Part shown: positions 1 to 5,611 of the stretch, piece by piece
Position numbering within the stretch: the first letter of the stretch is position 1
Layout of the letters: each line of letters begins with the position of its first letter
Source of the DNA: an uncultured archaeon
GTDB lineage: Archaea; Thermoproteota; Nitrososphaeria; Nitrososphaerales; CALBXV01
NCBI GenBank assembly: GCA_937890045.1
Contig: CALBXV010000223.1
Coordinates: 1-12,960 of the forward strand
DNA length: 12,960 bases
Direction: 5' to 3'
Made by a program: the position numbers and the translations under genes
Notes under the pieces: generated by a model
What the model saw: the letters and a program-made list of their open reading frames with translations, nothing else
What the model was told of the DNA's origin: nothing
Database searches by the model: none

Positions 1-53
1 AAGAAACTTTACTTGTGGCTAACAAACTTTGGAAAAAATATAACGGAAATTAA
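1..53 (+). CDS. 3' end of a small protein cut by the window edge
   Basis: Only the last sixteen codons are visible (frame starting at base 3), reading ETLLVANKLWKKYNGN and then TAA. The function is unknown. The tail resembles the C-termini of two complete genes downstream: VLKWANSMWRKYYNEK at the end of 1891-2226 and LLKRLNKMWKRYRPYD inside 2216-2521. All three fit a pattern of Leu, Asn, Trp, basic residues and Tyr. I infer a small paralogous family of which this is the third copy. The other two frames hit stops early and do not share this motif. Confidence 0.6.
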   Translation, partial: ETLLVANKLWKKYNGN

Positions 54-58
54 TTATT

Positions 59-328
59 ATGTGGGCTTACTATTTACATTGGGTAGCTATTATATTAATA
101 TCTACTGCTGATTATTTTGGCAAATTAGAACCAACAATGGATGTATTTGAAACAAAAATTGGATTAATGGAATACGAAAATGCTGATAGTACTGGTATAG
201 TATTACCAGACACTATTAATGTTCCACCTTACTATAGAGATCCAACCGGTTTTTCTATTGACACTTCAAGGGTGGAGAGATATAATGAAAATAACAATAC
301 AAACTTTAAAGAGGAAAATAGAATTTGA
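59..328 (+). CDS. small protein with N-terminal hydrophobic segment, unknown function
   Basis: An 89-residue open frame starting six bases after the stop of the preceding gene. Residues 2-17 (WAYYLHWVAIILISTA) are hydrophobic and could be a short membrane anchor or signal; the rest is polar and Asn/Glu-rich, with a PPYYRDPTG stretch in the middle. I do not recognise a family. The Shine-Dalgarno sequence is weak (GGAAA far upstream), so the start is uncertain. The last 44 bases overlap the next gene, and a consensus promoter lies inside its 3' part. It is probably real, because it fills the space between tightly packed genes and has no better competitor. Confidence 0.55.
   Translation: MWAYYLHWVAIILISTADYFGKLEPTMDVFETKIGLMEYENADSTGIVLPDTINVPPYYRDPTGFSIDTSRVERYNENNNTNFKEENRI
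258..286 (+). promoter_or_regulatory. perfect-consensus sigma70 promoter
   Basis: TTGACA at 258-263, a 17-base spacer, and TATAAT at 281-286 match the sigma70 consensus at all twelve positions with ideal spacing. It lies inside the 3' part of the 59-328 gene. Transcription would start near 293, after the ATG at 285, so transcripts from here would carry the bL12 gene (463) with a leader of about 170 bases but would not encode the 285-461 protein from its ATG. Known: hexamers and spacing of the sigma70 class. Inferred: actual use. Confidence 0.6.
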
Positions 329-461
329 ACTATCGGTTATAATTTTTATTTTACTTGTAATATTAAAGTATATGGTTATATTCACTTTGATGTTATGGAC
401 TTGGAATAGTATAATGCAAAGTATGTTAAAAGAAGTATTTAAAATTGGGATGATGGTATAA
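285..461 (+). CDS. small single-span membrane protein
   Basis: A 58-residue protein if started at the ATG at 285, which has a good GGAGA Shine-Dalgarno a few bases upstream; an earlier non-ATG start at 219 has no such site. Residues about 16-40 (ELSVIIFILLVILKYMVIFT and on) are strongly hydrophobic and should span the membrane. The N-terminus is basic (KITIQTLKRK), which favours a cytoplasmic N-terminus. It ends one base before the bL12 start. The odd feature is that its ATG overlaps the -10 box of a consensus promoter, so it can only be made from a longer upstream transcript. No family recognised. Confidence 0.6.
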   Translation: MKITIQTLKRKIEFELSVIIFILLVILKYMVIFTLMLWTWNSIMQSMLKEVFKIGMMV

Positions 462-462
462 T

Positions 463-831
463 ATGAAAATAACACAAGAAGATATATTAGAATATTTAGA
501 TAAATGTAATATGCTACAATTAAGTGAATTAGTTAAAAAGATTGAAGATAAGTTTGATGTAGTTACCGTACAATCAGTTCAAACTATTGCTGTAGAAGAA
601 GTACAGAAAGAAGAAAAACCTTCTACTGTAAATTTAGTTTTAAAGAATGCTGGTAAAGAAAGACTTAAAGTTATAAAATTTATTAAAACAGAATTTGGAA
701 CACCATTACTGGAAGCAAAAAACTTGGTTGATAAAGCTCCTATTGTTATTAAAGAAAATATTATACCCGAGGAAGCTGATAAACTTAAACTAAAATTTGA
801 GGAAGTTGGAGCGGAGATGGAGATTAACTAA
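463..831 (+). CDS. rplL: ribosomal protein bL12 (L7/L12 stalk protein), phage-encoded
   Basis: This 122-residue protein matches bL12 along its whole length, and bacterial L7/L12 is about the same size. Residues 1-33 (KITQEDILEYLDKC...ELVKKIEDKFDV) form the N-terminal dimerisation domain, about 34-54 the Glu/Val-rich hinge, and 55-122 the globular C-terminal domain. The factor-binding helices are kept: KVIKFIK (69-75), the turn ending PLLEAKNLVDKAP (81-93), and the AEMEI end strand. Aligned with E. coli, Ile69, Lys70, Leu80, Glu82 and Lys84 are conserved, and Arg73 is Lys. Known: bL12 recruits and activates elongation factors on the ribosome, and viral bL12 genes have been reported in environmental phages. 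Inferred: it could join host ribosomes during infection. Its neighbour begins two bases after its stop. Confidence 0.95.
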   Translation: MKITQEDILEYLDKCNMLQLSELVKKIEDKFDVVTVQSVQTIAVEEVQKEEKPSTVNLVLKNAGKERLKVIKFIKTEFGTPLLEAKNLVDKAPIVIKENIIPEEADKLKLKFEEVGAEMEIN

Positions 832-832
832 T

Positions 833-1129
833 ATGGGTTTAGTAAAACGTAAAAATGGATCTTATGCTTTAGAACACAATACAAAAAAAGCACGTAAAGG
901 TGATTGCGAAGAATGCGGAGAAAATCCAGGAGTAAGAAAAGGATTAAATAAGAAAAGACCAGCTGATGTTGAATTAGTAAAAGAACATATTGAAGACCAT
1001 CTTAATTTCTTTAGTATACATAAATCCATTACACCTATGTGGTGTAAAACTTGTGGTTGTCTAATAGAATATAAATTAGACCTTGATTACAAAAAAGTGT
1101 ACAAACGGGATTTGAAAGGGAATGTGTGA
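833..1129 (+). CDS. Cys-rich small protein, probable zinc binding
   Basis: A 98-residue protein from the ATG at 833, two bases after the bL12 stop and preceded by GGAG; a longer version starting inside bL12 at 797 is less likely. It is very basic at the N-terminus (GLVKRKNGSY, NTKKARKGD). CEEC at 25-28 and CKTCGC at 71-76 with His at 52, 56 and 63 between them suggest a two-pair zinc site. The spacing is loosely reminiscent of HNH-type or ribbon folds, but I do not see a catalytic pattern and assign no function. It overlaps the next gene by eight bases, so the two are probably translated together. Confidence 0.75.
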   Translation: MGLVKRKNGSYALEHNTKKARKGDCEECGENPGVRKGLNKKRPADVELVKEHIEDHLNFFSIHKSITPMWCKTCGCLIEYKLDLDYKKVYKRDLKGNV

Positions 1130-1385
1130 CCTATGTACGTTACAAATAAAAACTAAAGTATATTATGAGAATGACTATTTTATAATACTTGATTGTACTG
1201 GATGTTCTATTCCAATGGCAGTATGGAAAGAACATACAATGGATATACCAGAACCAGACCAATATATTATGGAAGCTGTGTTACAAGAAACAGCGGATAT
1301 GTTTTACGAAGGTAAAGCTTTTCATATAGATAAAGTACAGCGAACAATATTTGATCACCTACATTGGCATGCCAGAGAAGTATAG
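1122..1385 (+). CDS. compact HIT-like (histidine triad) protein
   Basis: The 87-residue protein ends in DHLHWHAREV, so residues 79-83 (HLHWH) match the histidine-triad pattern H-x-H-x-H with hydrophobic spacers. The N-terminus (MCDLC, then VYYENDYFIILD and VWKEHT) follows the HIT order: Cys pair, Tyr-Glu-Asn/Asp, Leu-Asp, and a Lys-Glu-His turn. HIT proteins hydrolyse or transfer nucleoside phosphates, the central triad His being the nucleophile. This copy is shorter than the usual 110 or so residues and ends right after the triad, so enzyme activity is not certain. It begins inside the end of the previous gene. The alternative is a zinc protein with a chance H-x-H-x-H. Confidence 0.6.
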   Translation: MCDLCTLQIKTKVYYENDYFIILDCTGCSIPMAVWKEHTMDIPEPDQYIMEAVLQETADMFYEGKAFHIDKVQRTIFDHLHWHAREV

Positions 1386-1435
1386 GAACAAATTATATAA
1401 GTGTTTGAAAAAAGTGTATTATATATATTGATGAA

Positions 1436-1651
1436 ATGAACTATTATTTTTTAGAATATCCAAATAGATATAGGAAACATCAAGATATTCAGAGAAGTAC
1501 TTATCAAGATGTAATTGCCGGAATGAAGAGTGGTAAGTATCTTAGTGATGTAGAGTGGGCAAATATAAGAATTGAAAGGGAGACGGGGAAGGAGCAACTG
1601 GATGCTTCCGGAAATAGCATTCAGGGTAAACAAAAGGTTAGTTCACCTTAA
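1436..1651 (+). CDS. small protein of unknown function
   Basis: A 71-residue polar protein beginning MNYYFLEYPNRYRK, with STYQDVIAGMKSGKYLS in the middle and a low-complexity C-terminus (SGNSIQGKQKVSSP). It follows the only sizeable gap in this part of the window (1386-1435), which is extremely AT-rich (alternating TA) and might hold a weak promoter, though no box pair has proper spacing. No clear Shine-Dalgarno. Its last 50 bases overlap the next gene. No family recognised; the coding call rests on position and length. Confidence 0.5.
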   Translation: MNYYFLEYPNRYRKHQDIQRSTYQDVIAGMKSGKYLSDVEWANIRIERETGKEQLDASGNSIQGKQKVSSP

Positions 1652-1760
1652 GAAAGAAACGGAGGTTGGGACGGGAATTGAAAAACTCAAGTGCGAATGG
1701 AATTCAGTTTTTAGTTCGGTTTTGAGAGGGTTGGTTGGTGGGAAAATAATTAAAGAATGA
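1602..1760 (+). CDS. small basic protein of unknown function
   Basis: A 52-residue protein from the ATG at 1602, chosen because GGAG at 1591-1594 sits seven bases upstream; a longer TTG start at 1572 lacks a site. It is basic (RVNKRLVHLKKE) and has one Cys. It overlaps the previous frame by 50 bases and ends in an ATGA overlap with the next gene at 1757, which supports it being part of the gene string. No family recognised. Confidence 0.5.
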   Translation: MLPEIAFRVNKRLVHLKKETEVGTGIEKLKCEWNSVFSSVLRGLVGGKIIKE

Positions 1761-1909
1761 TAAAACATCACATCAAAAAAGGTCGTGTATATGAAGTGTT
1801 CTATGATGTTGCTGGGCAACCAGTAGCCGAAACCGAACCACTTAATATATTCATTTACTTATTCAGAAAATTAAGTAATCTGCGAATTCAGTGGAAAAAG
1901 TACCAATAA
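1757..1909 (+). CDS. small basic protein of unknown function
   Basis: A 50-residue frame: MIKHHIKKGRVYEVFYDVAG, a short acidic turn, then a hydrophobic-basic helix (IFIYLFRKLSNLRIQWKKYQ). Its ATG overlaps the TGA of the preceding gene, the arrangement used repeatedly here. The amphipathic C-terminal helix could contact membrane or nucleic acid, but nothing fixes a role. The end overlaps the start region of the next gene. Confidence 0.5.
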   Translation: MIKHHIKKGRVYEVFYDVAGQPVAETEPLNIFIYLFRKLSNLRIQWKKYQ

Positions 1910-2226
1910 GAAAAACTATATATAGAAAGTTTCTCGATTTAAAAGATAGAATGAGAGTACATCAATTATCAGAAATGAACTTTGTTGGACATTCCGTGTA
2001 TAAAACAGATATAACGAATGAATGGGATATGGATTATGAAGGAGTGAATAGTATAATTGATTGTATCCGGCCAGAAAACTACAACCCCGACAAAGAAACA
2101 TATGAGGGCGTAATTATGATCCCAAAGTCATATGAAATTGGAGCATTTCAAAACTATTACGAAATGCAGCCAGACGTTTTAAAGTGGGCAAATAGTATGT
2201 GGCGTAAGTATTACAATGAAAAATAA
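1891..2226 (+). CDS. unknown protein with C-terminal N-x-M-W-R-K-Y motif
   Basis: Up to 111 residues from a GTG at 1891; an ATG at 1951 would give 91 residues, and neither has a strong ribosome site, so the start is open. The sequence is rich in Tyr, Asp and Glu and contains NEWDMDYEGVNSIIDC and KSYEIGAFQNYYEM. The C-terminus VLKWANSMWRKYYNEK resembles the ends of the cut gene at 1-53 and of 2216-2521. I infer a local small-protein family from gene duplication. No function can be given. It overlaps the next gene by eleven bases. Confidence 0.65.
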   Translation: MEKVPIRKTIYRKFLDLKDRMRVHQLSEMNFVGHSVYKTDITNEWDMDYEGVNSIIDCIRPENYNPDKETYEGVIMIPKSYEIGAFQNYYEMQPDVLKWANSMWRKYYNEK

Positions 2227-2521
2227 AACACTCTTAAAAAAATTAGAAGTATTACGACTTCGTATAGAAACTTGGTGTACTATAAATGGTTATGATGCTA
2301 TGGATAACTATTCGGAGCGATTAGATAAATACGGCAATGTAATTTGGAAACTAACAGACTGGGAATTTGTAGATAATATGCACAACACTATATATAATGA
2401 CCACGACTTTGGTTATGATGGTGATTTACTAAAACGACTAAATAAGATGTGGAAAAGATATAGACCTTACGATAGATATTTTTTTTCAGATTCCATAACA
2501 GAAGAATGTTTAGGAAAATGA
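2216..2521 (+). CDS. unknown protein, paralogue-like to the previous gene
   Basis: A 101-residue protein starting inside the end of the previous gene. The N-terminal third is a likely basic helix (KTLLKKLEVLRLRIETW), the middle is acidic and aromatic (DWEFVDNMHNTIYNDHDFGY), and residues about 72-83 (LLKRLNKMWKRY) repeat the Leu-Asn-Met-Trp-basic-Tyr pattern of its neighbour. About 18 extra residues (YDRYFFSDSITEECLGK) follow the motif. Its TGA overlaps an ATG at 2518, the probable start of the outer-membrane protein. No family recognised. Confidence 0.7.
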   Translation: MKNKTLLKKLEVLRLRIETWCTINGYDAMDNYSERLDKYGNVIWKLTDWEFVDNMHNTIYNDHDFGYDGDLLKRLNKMWKRYRPYDRYFFSDSITEECLGK

Positions 2522-3102
2522 TGTTATTAAATAGCATATTTAGTGGATTAATTTTTTTCTCTAGCTTTGCTATGAGAACACCTAATGATCAATCTATTAT
2601 ACAGGATGATTACGAAGTAACACTTGGATTTAAAAACAAACAGATATATTTCAAACGAGATTGGGAACGAGAGTTAGGACAGTATTATATTGATGATGAA
2701 GTATGGTTGGAATGGAAACCAAAAAACTTTTATTTTAAACCACAATATGTTAATAAGACATCTCGTGATTTAACGTATGGTAAGGCAGACATTCGTTATC
2801 GTAATGGTGATTATTCAGTTGGTTATACTGGAATGTATGCAGATGATAAATTCGAGAGTGGTGTATCAATTGGTTTGAGTAAGAAGAAAGAAATCAATCA
2901 TACATTATCTTTAGAGGCAAAGTTTGATGGATATTTATTTAGAAATGAATTGACTGGTGATAGTAGATTTGATATGGAAGATTATGCTAAGATTAATTAT
3001 AAGATAAATGATAATCTTACATTAACTAATATTTTTGATTACAATGATGTTAAAGATAAAAAATATTATAAGTTTAAAATAGGAATAGAATATAAGTTTT
3101 GA
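2518..3102 (+). CDS. predicted secreted outer-membrane beta-barrel protein
   Basis: A 194-residue protein from the ATG at 2518, which forms an ATGA overlap with the previous stop; a start at 2506 would add four residues, and 2521 is also possible after AGGA. Residues 1-18 (MMLLNSIFSGLIFFSSFA) look like a signal peptide with a cleavable SFA end. The mature part alternates polar and aromatic residues in short strands (YEVTLGFKNKQIYFKR, FYFKPQYV, YSVGYTGMY, GVSIGLSKK, LSLEAKFDGYLF, AKINYKI) and ends in FKIGIEYKF. A terminal Phe with alternating hydrophobics is the beta-signal read by the BAM machinery. Inferred: an 8-10 strand barrel in the host outer membrane, perhaps for superinfection exclusion or lysis timing. 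Its substrate is unknown. Confidence 0.75.
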   Translation: MMLLNSIFSGLIFFSSFAMRTPNDQSIIQDDYEVTLGFKNKQIYFKRDWERELGQYYIDDEVWLEWKPKNFYFKPQYVNKTSRDLTYGKADIRYRNGDYSVGYTGMYADDKFESGVSIGLSKKKEINHTLSLEAKFDGYLFRNELTGDSRFDMEDYAKINYKINDNLTLTNIFDYNDVKDKKYYKFKIGIEYKF

Positions 3103-3117
3103 AAAGTTTTATGAAGA

Positions 3118-3297
3118 ATGATAGTTATATTTCCTAGACTACCTAATAGAAATGTTATTTGGAAATGTGAATATTGCAACAGAAAACTAGAAGTTACTTC
3201 ACCTACTCGAAGGGTATGGTTAATATGTCGGTGTGGTAAAGGAAGTCCTGAATGTAACAAGAGATATTATTGTGATGGGGAGTATTTGAAAAATTAA
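3118..3297 (+). CDS. six-Cys mini protein, probable zinc binding
   Basis: A 59-residue protein with CEYC at 17-20, CRC at 37-39 and single Cys at 46 and 52. Six cysteines in under 40 residues suggest one or two structural zinc sites. The N-terminus is MIVIFPRLPNRNVIW. The Shine-Dalgarno is weak (GAAG at about 3113). Its stop TAA at 3295-3297 overlaps the proposed ATT start of the SufE gene by five bases, and its end carries the GGGGAG that would serve that start. No named family. Confidence 0.65.
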   Translation: MIVIFPRLPNRNVIWKCEYCNRKLEVTSPTRRVWLICRCGKGSPECNKRYYCDGEYLKN

Positions 3298-3679
3298 CAA
3301 AATACAAAATATAAAAGAAACTTTACATTCATTTCCAACATCAGAGATGGAATTAGAATATCTATTTGATTTAGGTAAGAAATCACAAAAGAATTTTTCA
3401 GAAGAATATAGAACGAAAAAAAACTTTATACCTGGTTGTATTTCTAATGCTTGGATAAAAATATTAAATGAAGATCCAATACAAATTGTCACAGTATCCG
3501 ATTCGCTCTTAGTTAGCGGTTTATTATATTTATTAGAAGAAGCGTTTAATGGAGAACCAAAAAGTTCTATTGATGGATATGACGGACAAGATTTAATAGG
3601 TGATATGGGATTACAAGGAACTATATCGAGTCAAAGATTACGAGGGGTCGCCACGGCCATTGAAATGATGAAACAATGA
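3293..3679 (+). CDS. sufE: SufE-like Fe-S cluster assembly / sulfur-acceptor protein
   Basis: SufE takes persulfide sulfur from the cysteine desulfurase SufS and passes it to the SufBCD scaffold. The match runs through the family's landmarks: YLFDLGKK, then FIPGCISNAWI carrying the acceptor Cys (residue 49 from the ATT start; Cys51 in E. coli SufE), DSLLVSGLLYLLEEAF, and the closing ISSQRLRGVATAI, which corresponds to the E. coli LTPSRSQGLEAMI segment. The first ATG (3347) would remove about 18 N-terminal residues that look like the SufE first helix (KIQNIKETLHSF). The open frame runs back to an ATT at 3293, ten bases after GGGGAG and overlapping the previous stop. From ATT the protein has 128 residues, near the family's 138. 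The family call is firm; the ATT start is inferred. Confidence 0.88.
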   Translation: MNKIQNIKETLHSFPTSEMELEYLFDLGKKSQKNFSEEYRTKKNFIPGCISNAWIKILNEDPIQIVTVSDSLLVSGLLYLLEEAFNGEPKSSIDGYDGQDLIGDMGLQGTISSQRLRGVATAIEMMKQ

Positions 3680-3712
3680 TAGAAGTTATATTTATAATTG
3701 AGGAGAAATATA

Positions 3713-3904
3713 ATGTTAGATATAATAAAGAATAGGAAATTAATTAGTATGGTTTTGGGGATATTAGCCGTGAGTTTATTTTATACTACGTGCCTCAATG
3801 ATAATGGTAATGTGGTAATAGAACAAGATCCGGAAGAAGAAAAGAACACTCCAGATCCAAGTATAAATTCATTTAATGCATCCGATTGGATTTTATATAA
3901 GTAA
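3713..3904 (+). CDS. small membrane-anchored or exported protein
   Basis: A 63-residue protein from the ATG at 3713 with AGGAG at 3701-3705; a TTG start at 3698 is rejected because that ribosome site would lie inside it. Residues 8-26 (RKLISMVLGILAVSLFYTT) form a basic-then-hydrophobic signal or anchor, followed by a single Cys27 that could be a poor lipobox Cys (YTTC), then an acidic tail (EQDPEEEKNTPDPS). This fits a small periplasm-facing anchored protein. It ends in a TAATG overlap with the next gene. No family recognised. Confidence 0.65.
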   Translation: MLDIIKNRKLISMVLGILAVSLFYTTCLNDNGNVVIEQDPEEEKNTPDPSINSFNASDWILYK

Positions 3905-4131
3905 TGTTTGATAGATTAGAAGAATATATGGTGAGAGGTAATTTGCCCGAAGATATTAGAGTATCATTGGAAGCTCTTTTAAAACAGGCACGTATAATGG
4001 AAGAATACGATTTAGATTTTATACCTGGAGAATATATGGCAAATTTTATGGAAGCACTTTCTAAACATCCAGAGTTTACTTATATTTTAAATGGAATGTT
4101 AGAAACATTAATTGAATTGGATATGGAATGA
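3904..4131 (+). CDS. small acidic protein of unknown function
   Basis: A 75-residue helical, acidic protein (MFDRLEEYMVRGNLPEDIRV, LLKQARIMEEYDLDFIPGEY, LETLIELDME). Its ATG overlaps the previous TAA and its TGA overlaps the next ATG, so it is probably translated by coupling. No motif or family recognised. It could be an adaptor or regulator of the small membrane proteins on either side, but that is only position-based. Confidence 0.7.
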   Translation: MFDRLEEYMVRGNLPEDIRVSLEALLKQARIMEEYDLDFIPGEYMANFMEALSKHPEFTYILNGMLETLIELDME

Positions 4132-4220
4132 ATCAAAAGTTTGGAGATATATTTACAAAGTTCTTATTTGTATTTTTTGTATGGACTTGTATAGCATTCT
4201 TTTTTGGAATAGGTCATTAG
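4128..4220 (+). CDS. 30-residue single-span membrane protein
   Basis: A frame of 30 codons: a short polar start (MNQKFGDIFTK), then an unbroken hydrophobic run of Phe, Val, Trp, Leu and Ile (FLFVFFVWTCIAFFFGIG), then His and TAG. It overlaps the previous stop as ATGA. A tiny membrane protein two genes before an endolysin could be a holin, antiholin or pinholin. This is inference from position and size; no family match is claimed. Confidence 0.55.
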   Translation: MNQKFGDIFTKFLFVFFVWTCIAFFFGIGH

Positions 4221-4229
4221 GAATATTAA

Positions 4230-4406
4230 ATGTTTAGTTTTATTAGAAAGTTATTTAAATCTATTTGTGATAAACCAAAAGATATAATGGCATCTATTGA
4301 AGAAGTAGATTACAATTGGGATGACGATATAAAACAATGGCAAGAAGAATTAAATGAAATTAATACCCGCTTAGAAGAAAAATTAAAAGAAATTGATGAA
4401 TTATGA
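4230..4406 (+). CDS. 58-residue protein with amphipathic start and coiled coil
   Basis: Starts at 4230 with AGGA about seven bases upstream. Residues 1-13 (MFSFIRKLFKSIC) form a basic amphipathic helix, and residues 31-58 (DDDIKQWQEELNEINTRLEE and on) form a strongly charged heptad-like helix, likely a coiled coil. This is the size and shape of small lysis-associated or scaffold peptides, and it lies directly before the endolysin, whose ATG overlaps its TGA. A spanin role is possible, but there is no lipobox or long transmembrane segment. Confidence 0.6.
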   Translation: MFSFIRKLFKSICDKPKDIMASIEEVDYNWDDDIKQWQEELNEINTRLEEKLKEIDEL

Positions 4407-4990
4407 AAACGGAAAATTGGATACACGGATGGTTAAAATCCATATGGGATACGGTTGTTTGGGAAAATCCGAATATCGAGAAACAAGAGGAGACTATTAT
4501 GAGTAATGAAACACTTACAGAGTTTGACGACATTATAGAAGTTGTCTTAAAACACGAGGGTGGTTATGTAAATGATCCGAAAGACCCAGGTGGTGAAACA
4601 AAATATGGTGTAAGTAAAAGAGCTTATCCAGACGTAGATATTAAAGGTCTTACGATAGAAGGAGCCAAGGAAATTTATAAGAGAGATTACTGGGACAAGA
4701 ATAAAGTAGATACAGTTCCATCTAAATTAAAACATATTTATTTTGATATGGCCGTTAATATGGGCAAAGGTCGTGCCGTTAGGATATTACAAGAAGCAGC
4801 TAATGGTAAGAATAAGAATAAAATAGATGTTGATGGTGGACTTGGACCGGCGACAAGACGGGCATTGGAAGGTGTAGAATTAGAAAGAGTAAGAGCATAT
4901 CGTGTTAAGTATTATGCAAATCTCGTGAAACGTAAACCAGATTTGGAGAAGTTTTATTTCGGTTGGTTTAGGAGATCATTGGAAGTTTAA
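4403..4990 (+). CDS. GH108-type lysozyme (endolysin) with C-terminal peptidoglycan-binding part
   Basis: Cleaves the glycan backbone of peptidoglycan to release progeny. The GH108 signature is clear: VVLKHEGGYVNDPKDPGG with the catalytic Glu at 52, then TKYGVSKRAYPD, KRDYWDKNKVDTVP, HIYFDMAVNMG, and the C-terminal DVDGGLGPATRRAL that marks the family's peptidoglycan-binding segment, ending FYFGWFRR. Two starts compete. The ATG at 4403 couples to the previous stop and gives 195 residues with a Trp-rich amphipathic extension (WIHGWLKSIWDTVVW). The ATG at 4499 has a strong GAGGAG six bases upstream and gives 163 residues, close to a bare GH108 protein. Both may be made. No signal peptide is evident in the short form, so a holin would be needed. 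Confidence 0.9.
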   Translation: MKTENWIHGWLKSIWDTVVWENPNIEKQEETIMSNETLTEFDDIIEVVLKHEGGYVNDPKDPGGETKYGVSKRAYPDVDIKGLTIEGAKEIYKRDYWDKNKVDTVPSKLKHIYFDMAVNMGKGRAVRILQEAANGKNKNKIDVDGGLGPATRRALEGVELERVRAYRVKYYANLVKRKPDLEKFYFGWFRRSLEV

Positions 4991-5334
4991 TGAGTAAGTT
5001 ATTTTTGTCAATGTCAACATTAGCCATAGCTAATGTGATAGCGTTCTTTCAGTTGAACGGACAGTTTTTAAATATAAGTTGGTTGAAAAAACCATTACCG
5101 ATTATATTACTTGGAGTCCCATTATCGTTAATGTTTTGGAAAGCAACATTATGGTCATATGAACACTTTCAATTTTATTGGAATATTAGACTTATAGGAT
5201 TTGGTATGGGAACAGTTATATTTGGATTATTAACTTGGACTGTTCTTGGAGAACAACCAACTTTGAAAGTAATAATTTCATTGTTGTTAGCAGTAGCTAT
5301 TATATTAATTCAAGTTACAAACGTAGTGGAGTAA
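4990..5334 (+). CDS. four-helix membrane protein, DMT/SMR-like or holin-like
   Basis: A 114-residue, very hydrophobic protein with about four spans: STLAIANVIAFFQLNG, PIILLGVPLSLMFWK, IGFGMGTVIFGLLTW and VIISLLLAVAIILIQV. The last two helices joined by VLGEQPTLK resemble the final helix pair of drug/metabolite transporters, where a Gly-Glu-x-Pro turn precedes the last helix, at about the size of an SMR half-transporter. It overlaps the endolysin stop by one base, so a holin role is equally plausible. Which one it is cannot be settled from sequence alone. Confidence 0.75.
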   Translation: MSKLFLSMSTLAIANVIAFFQLNGQFLNISWLKKPLPIILLGVPLSLMFWKATLWSYEHFQFYWNIRLIGFGMGTVIFGLLTWTVLGEQPTLKVIISLLLAVAIILIQVTNVVE

Positions 5335-5340
5335 TAAAAA

Positions 5341-5601
5341 ATGCCAAAGGTAGAAGATAGACAAGTAGCATTAAGACGAGTACCACCAGGAGATAAGTGG
5401 CACGACGCAGATGAAAGGTCAGAAGTATTTGATTCATTAACGGAAGGATTGGAATATGTTTTCCAAAAACATCAAGGTAAAATATCGAACTTCTTTTTAG
5501 CATCATTGGAAGGGGTTGTTTATACAGTAGCATATGAAGATGAACCCGATCCGGAACCAGAACCACCAAAGACATATTCTCTATATGGAGAAGAGTATTA
5601 A
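5341..5601 (+). CDS. small protein with Pro/Glu-rich C-terminus
   Basis: An 86-residue protein with GGAG ten bases before its ATG. The N-terminal part is mixed charged (PKVEDRQVALRRVPPGDKWH), the middle is a compact alpha/beta-like stretch (LEYVFQKHQGKISNFFLASL, GVVYTVAYED), and the tail is EPDPEPEPPKTYSLYGEEY, a disordered acidic linker with aromatic ends. No family recognised. It closes the lysis-area string; a hairpin follows. Confidence 0.7.
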   Translation: MPKVEDRQVALRRVPPGDKWHDADERSEVFDSLTEGLEYVFQKHQGKISNFFLASLEGVVYTVAYEDEPDPEPEPPKTYSLYGEEY

Positions 5602-5611
5602 GAGTATTAAA

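Noticed and set aside
387..415. Second promoter TTGATG-17-TATAAT before bL12
   Set aside because: Ten of twelve bases match, but it lies in AT-rich membrane-helix codons. The same combination turns up at 8434-8462 in another membrane gene, so codon composition can explain it.
1405..1429. TTGAAA and TATATT in the 1386-1435 gap
   Set aside because: The spacer is only 13 bases, too short for a sigma70 promoter.
5315..5575. Minus-strand open frames, this one and others
   Set aside because: They oppose clear plus-strand genes, have no ribosome sites or family features, and follow from AT-rich codon bias.
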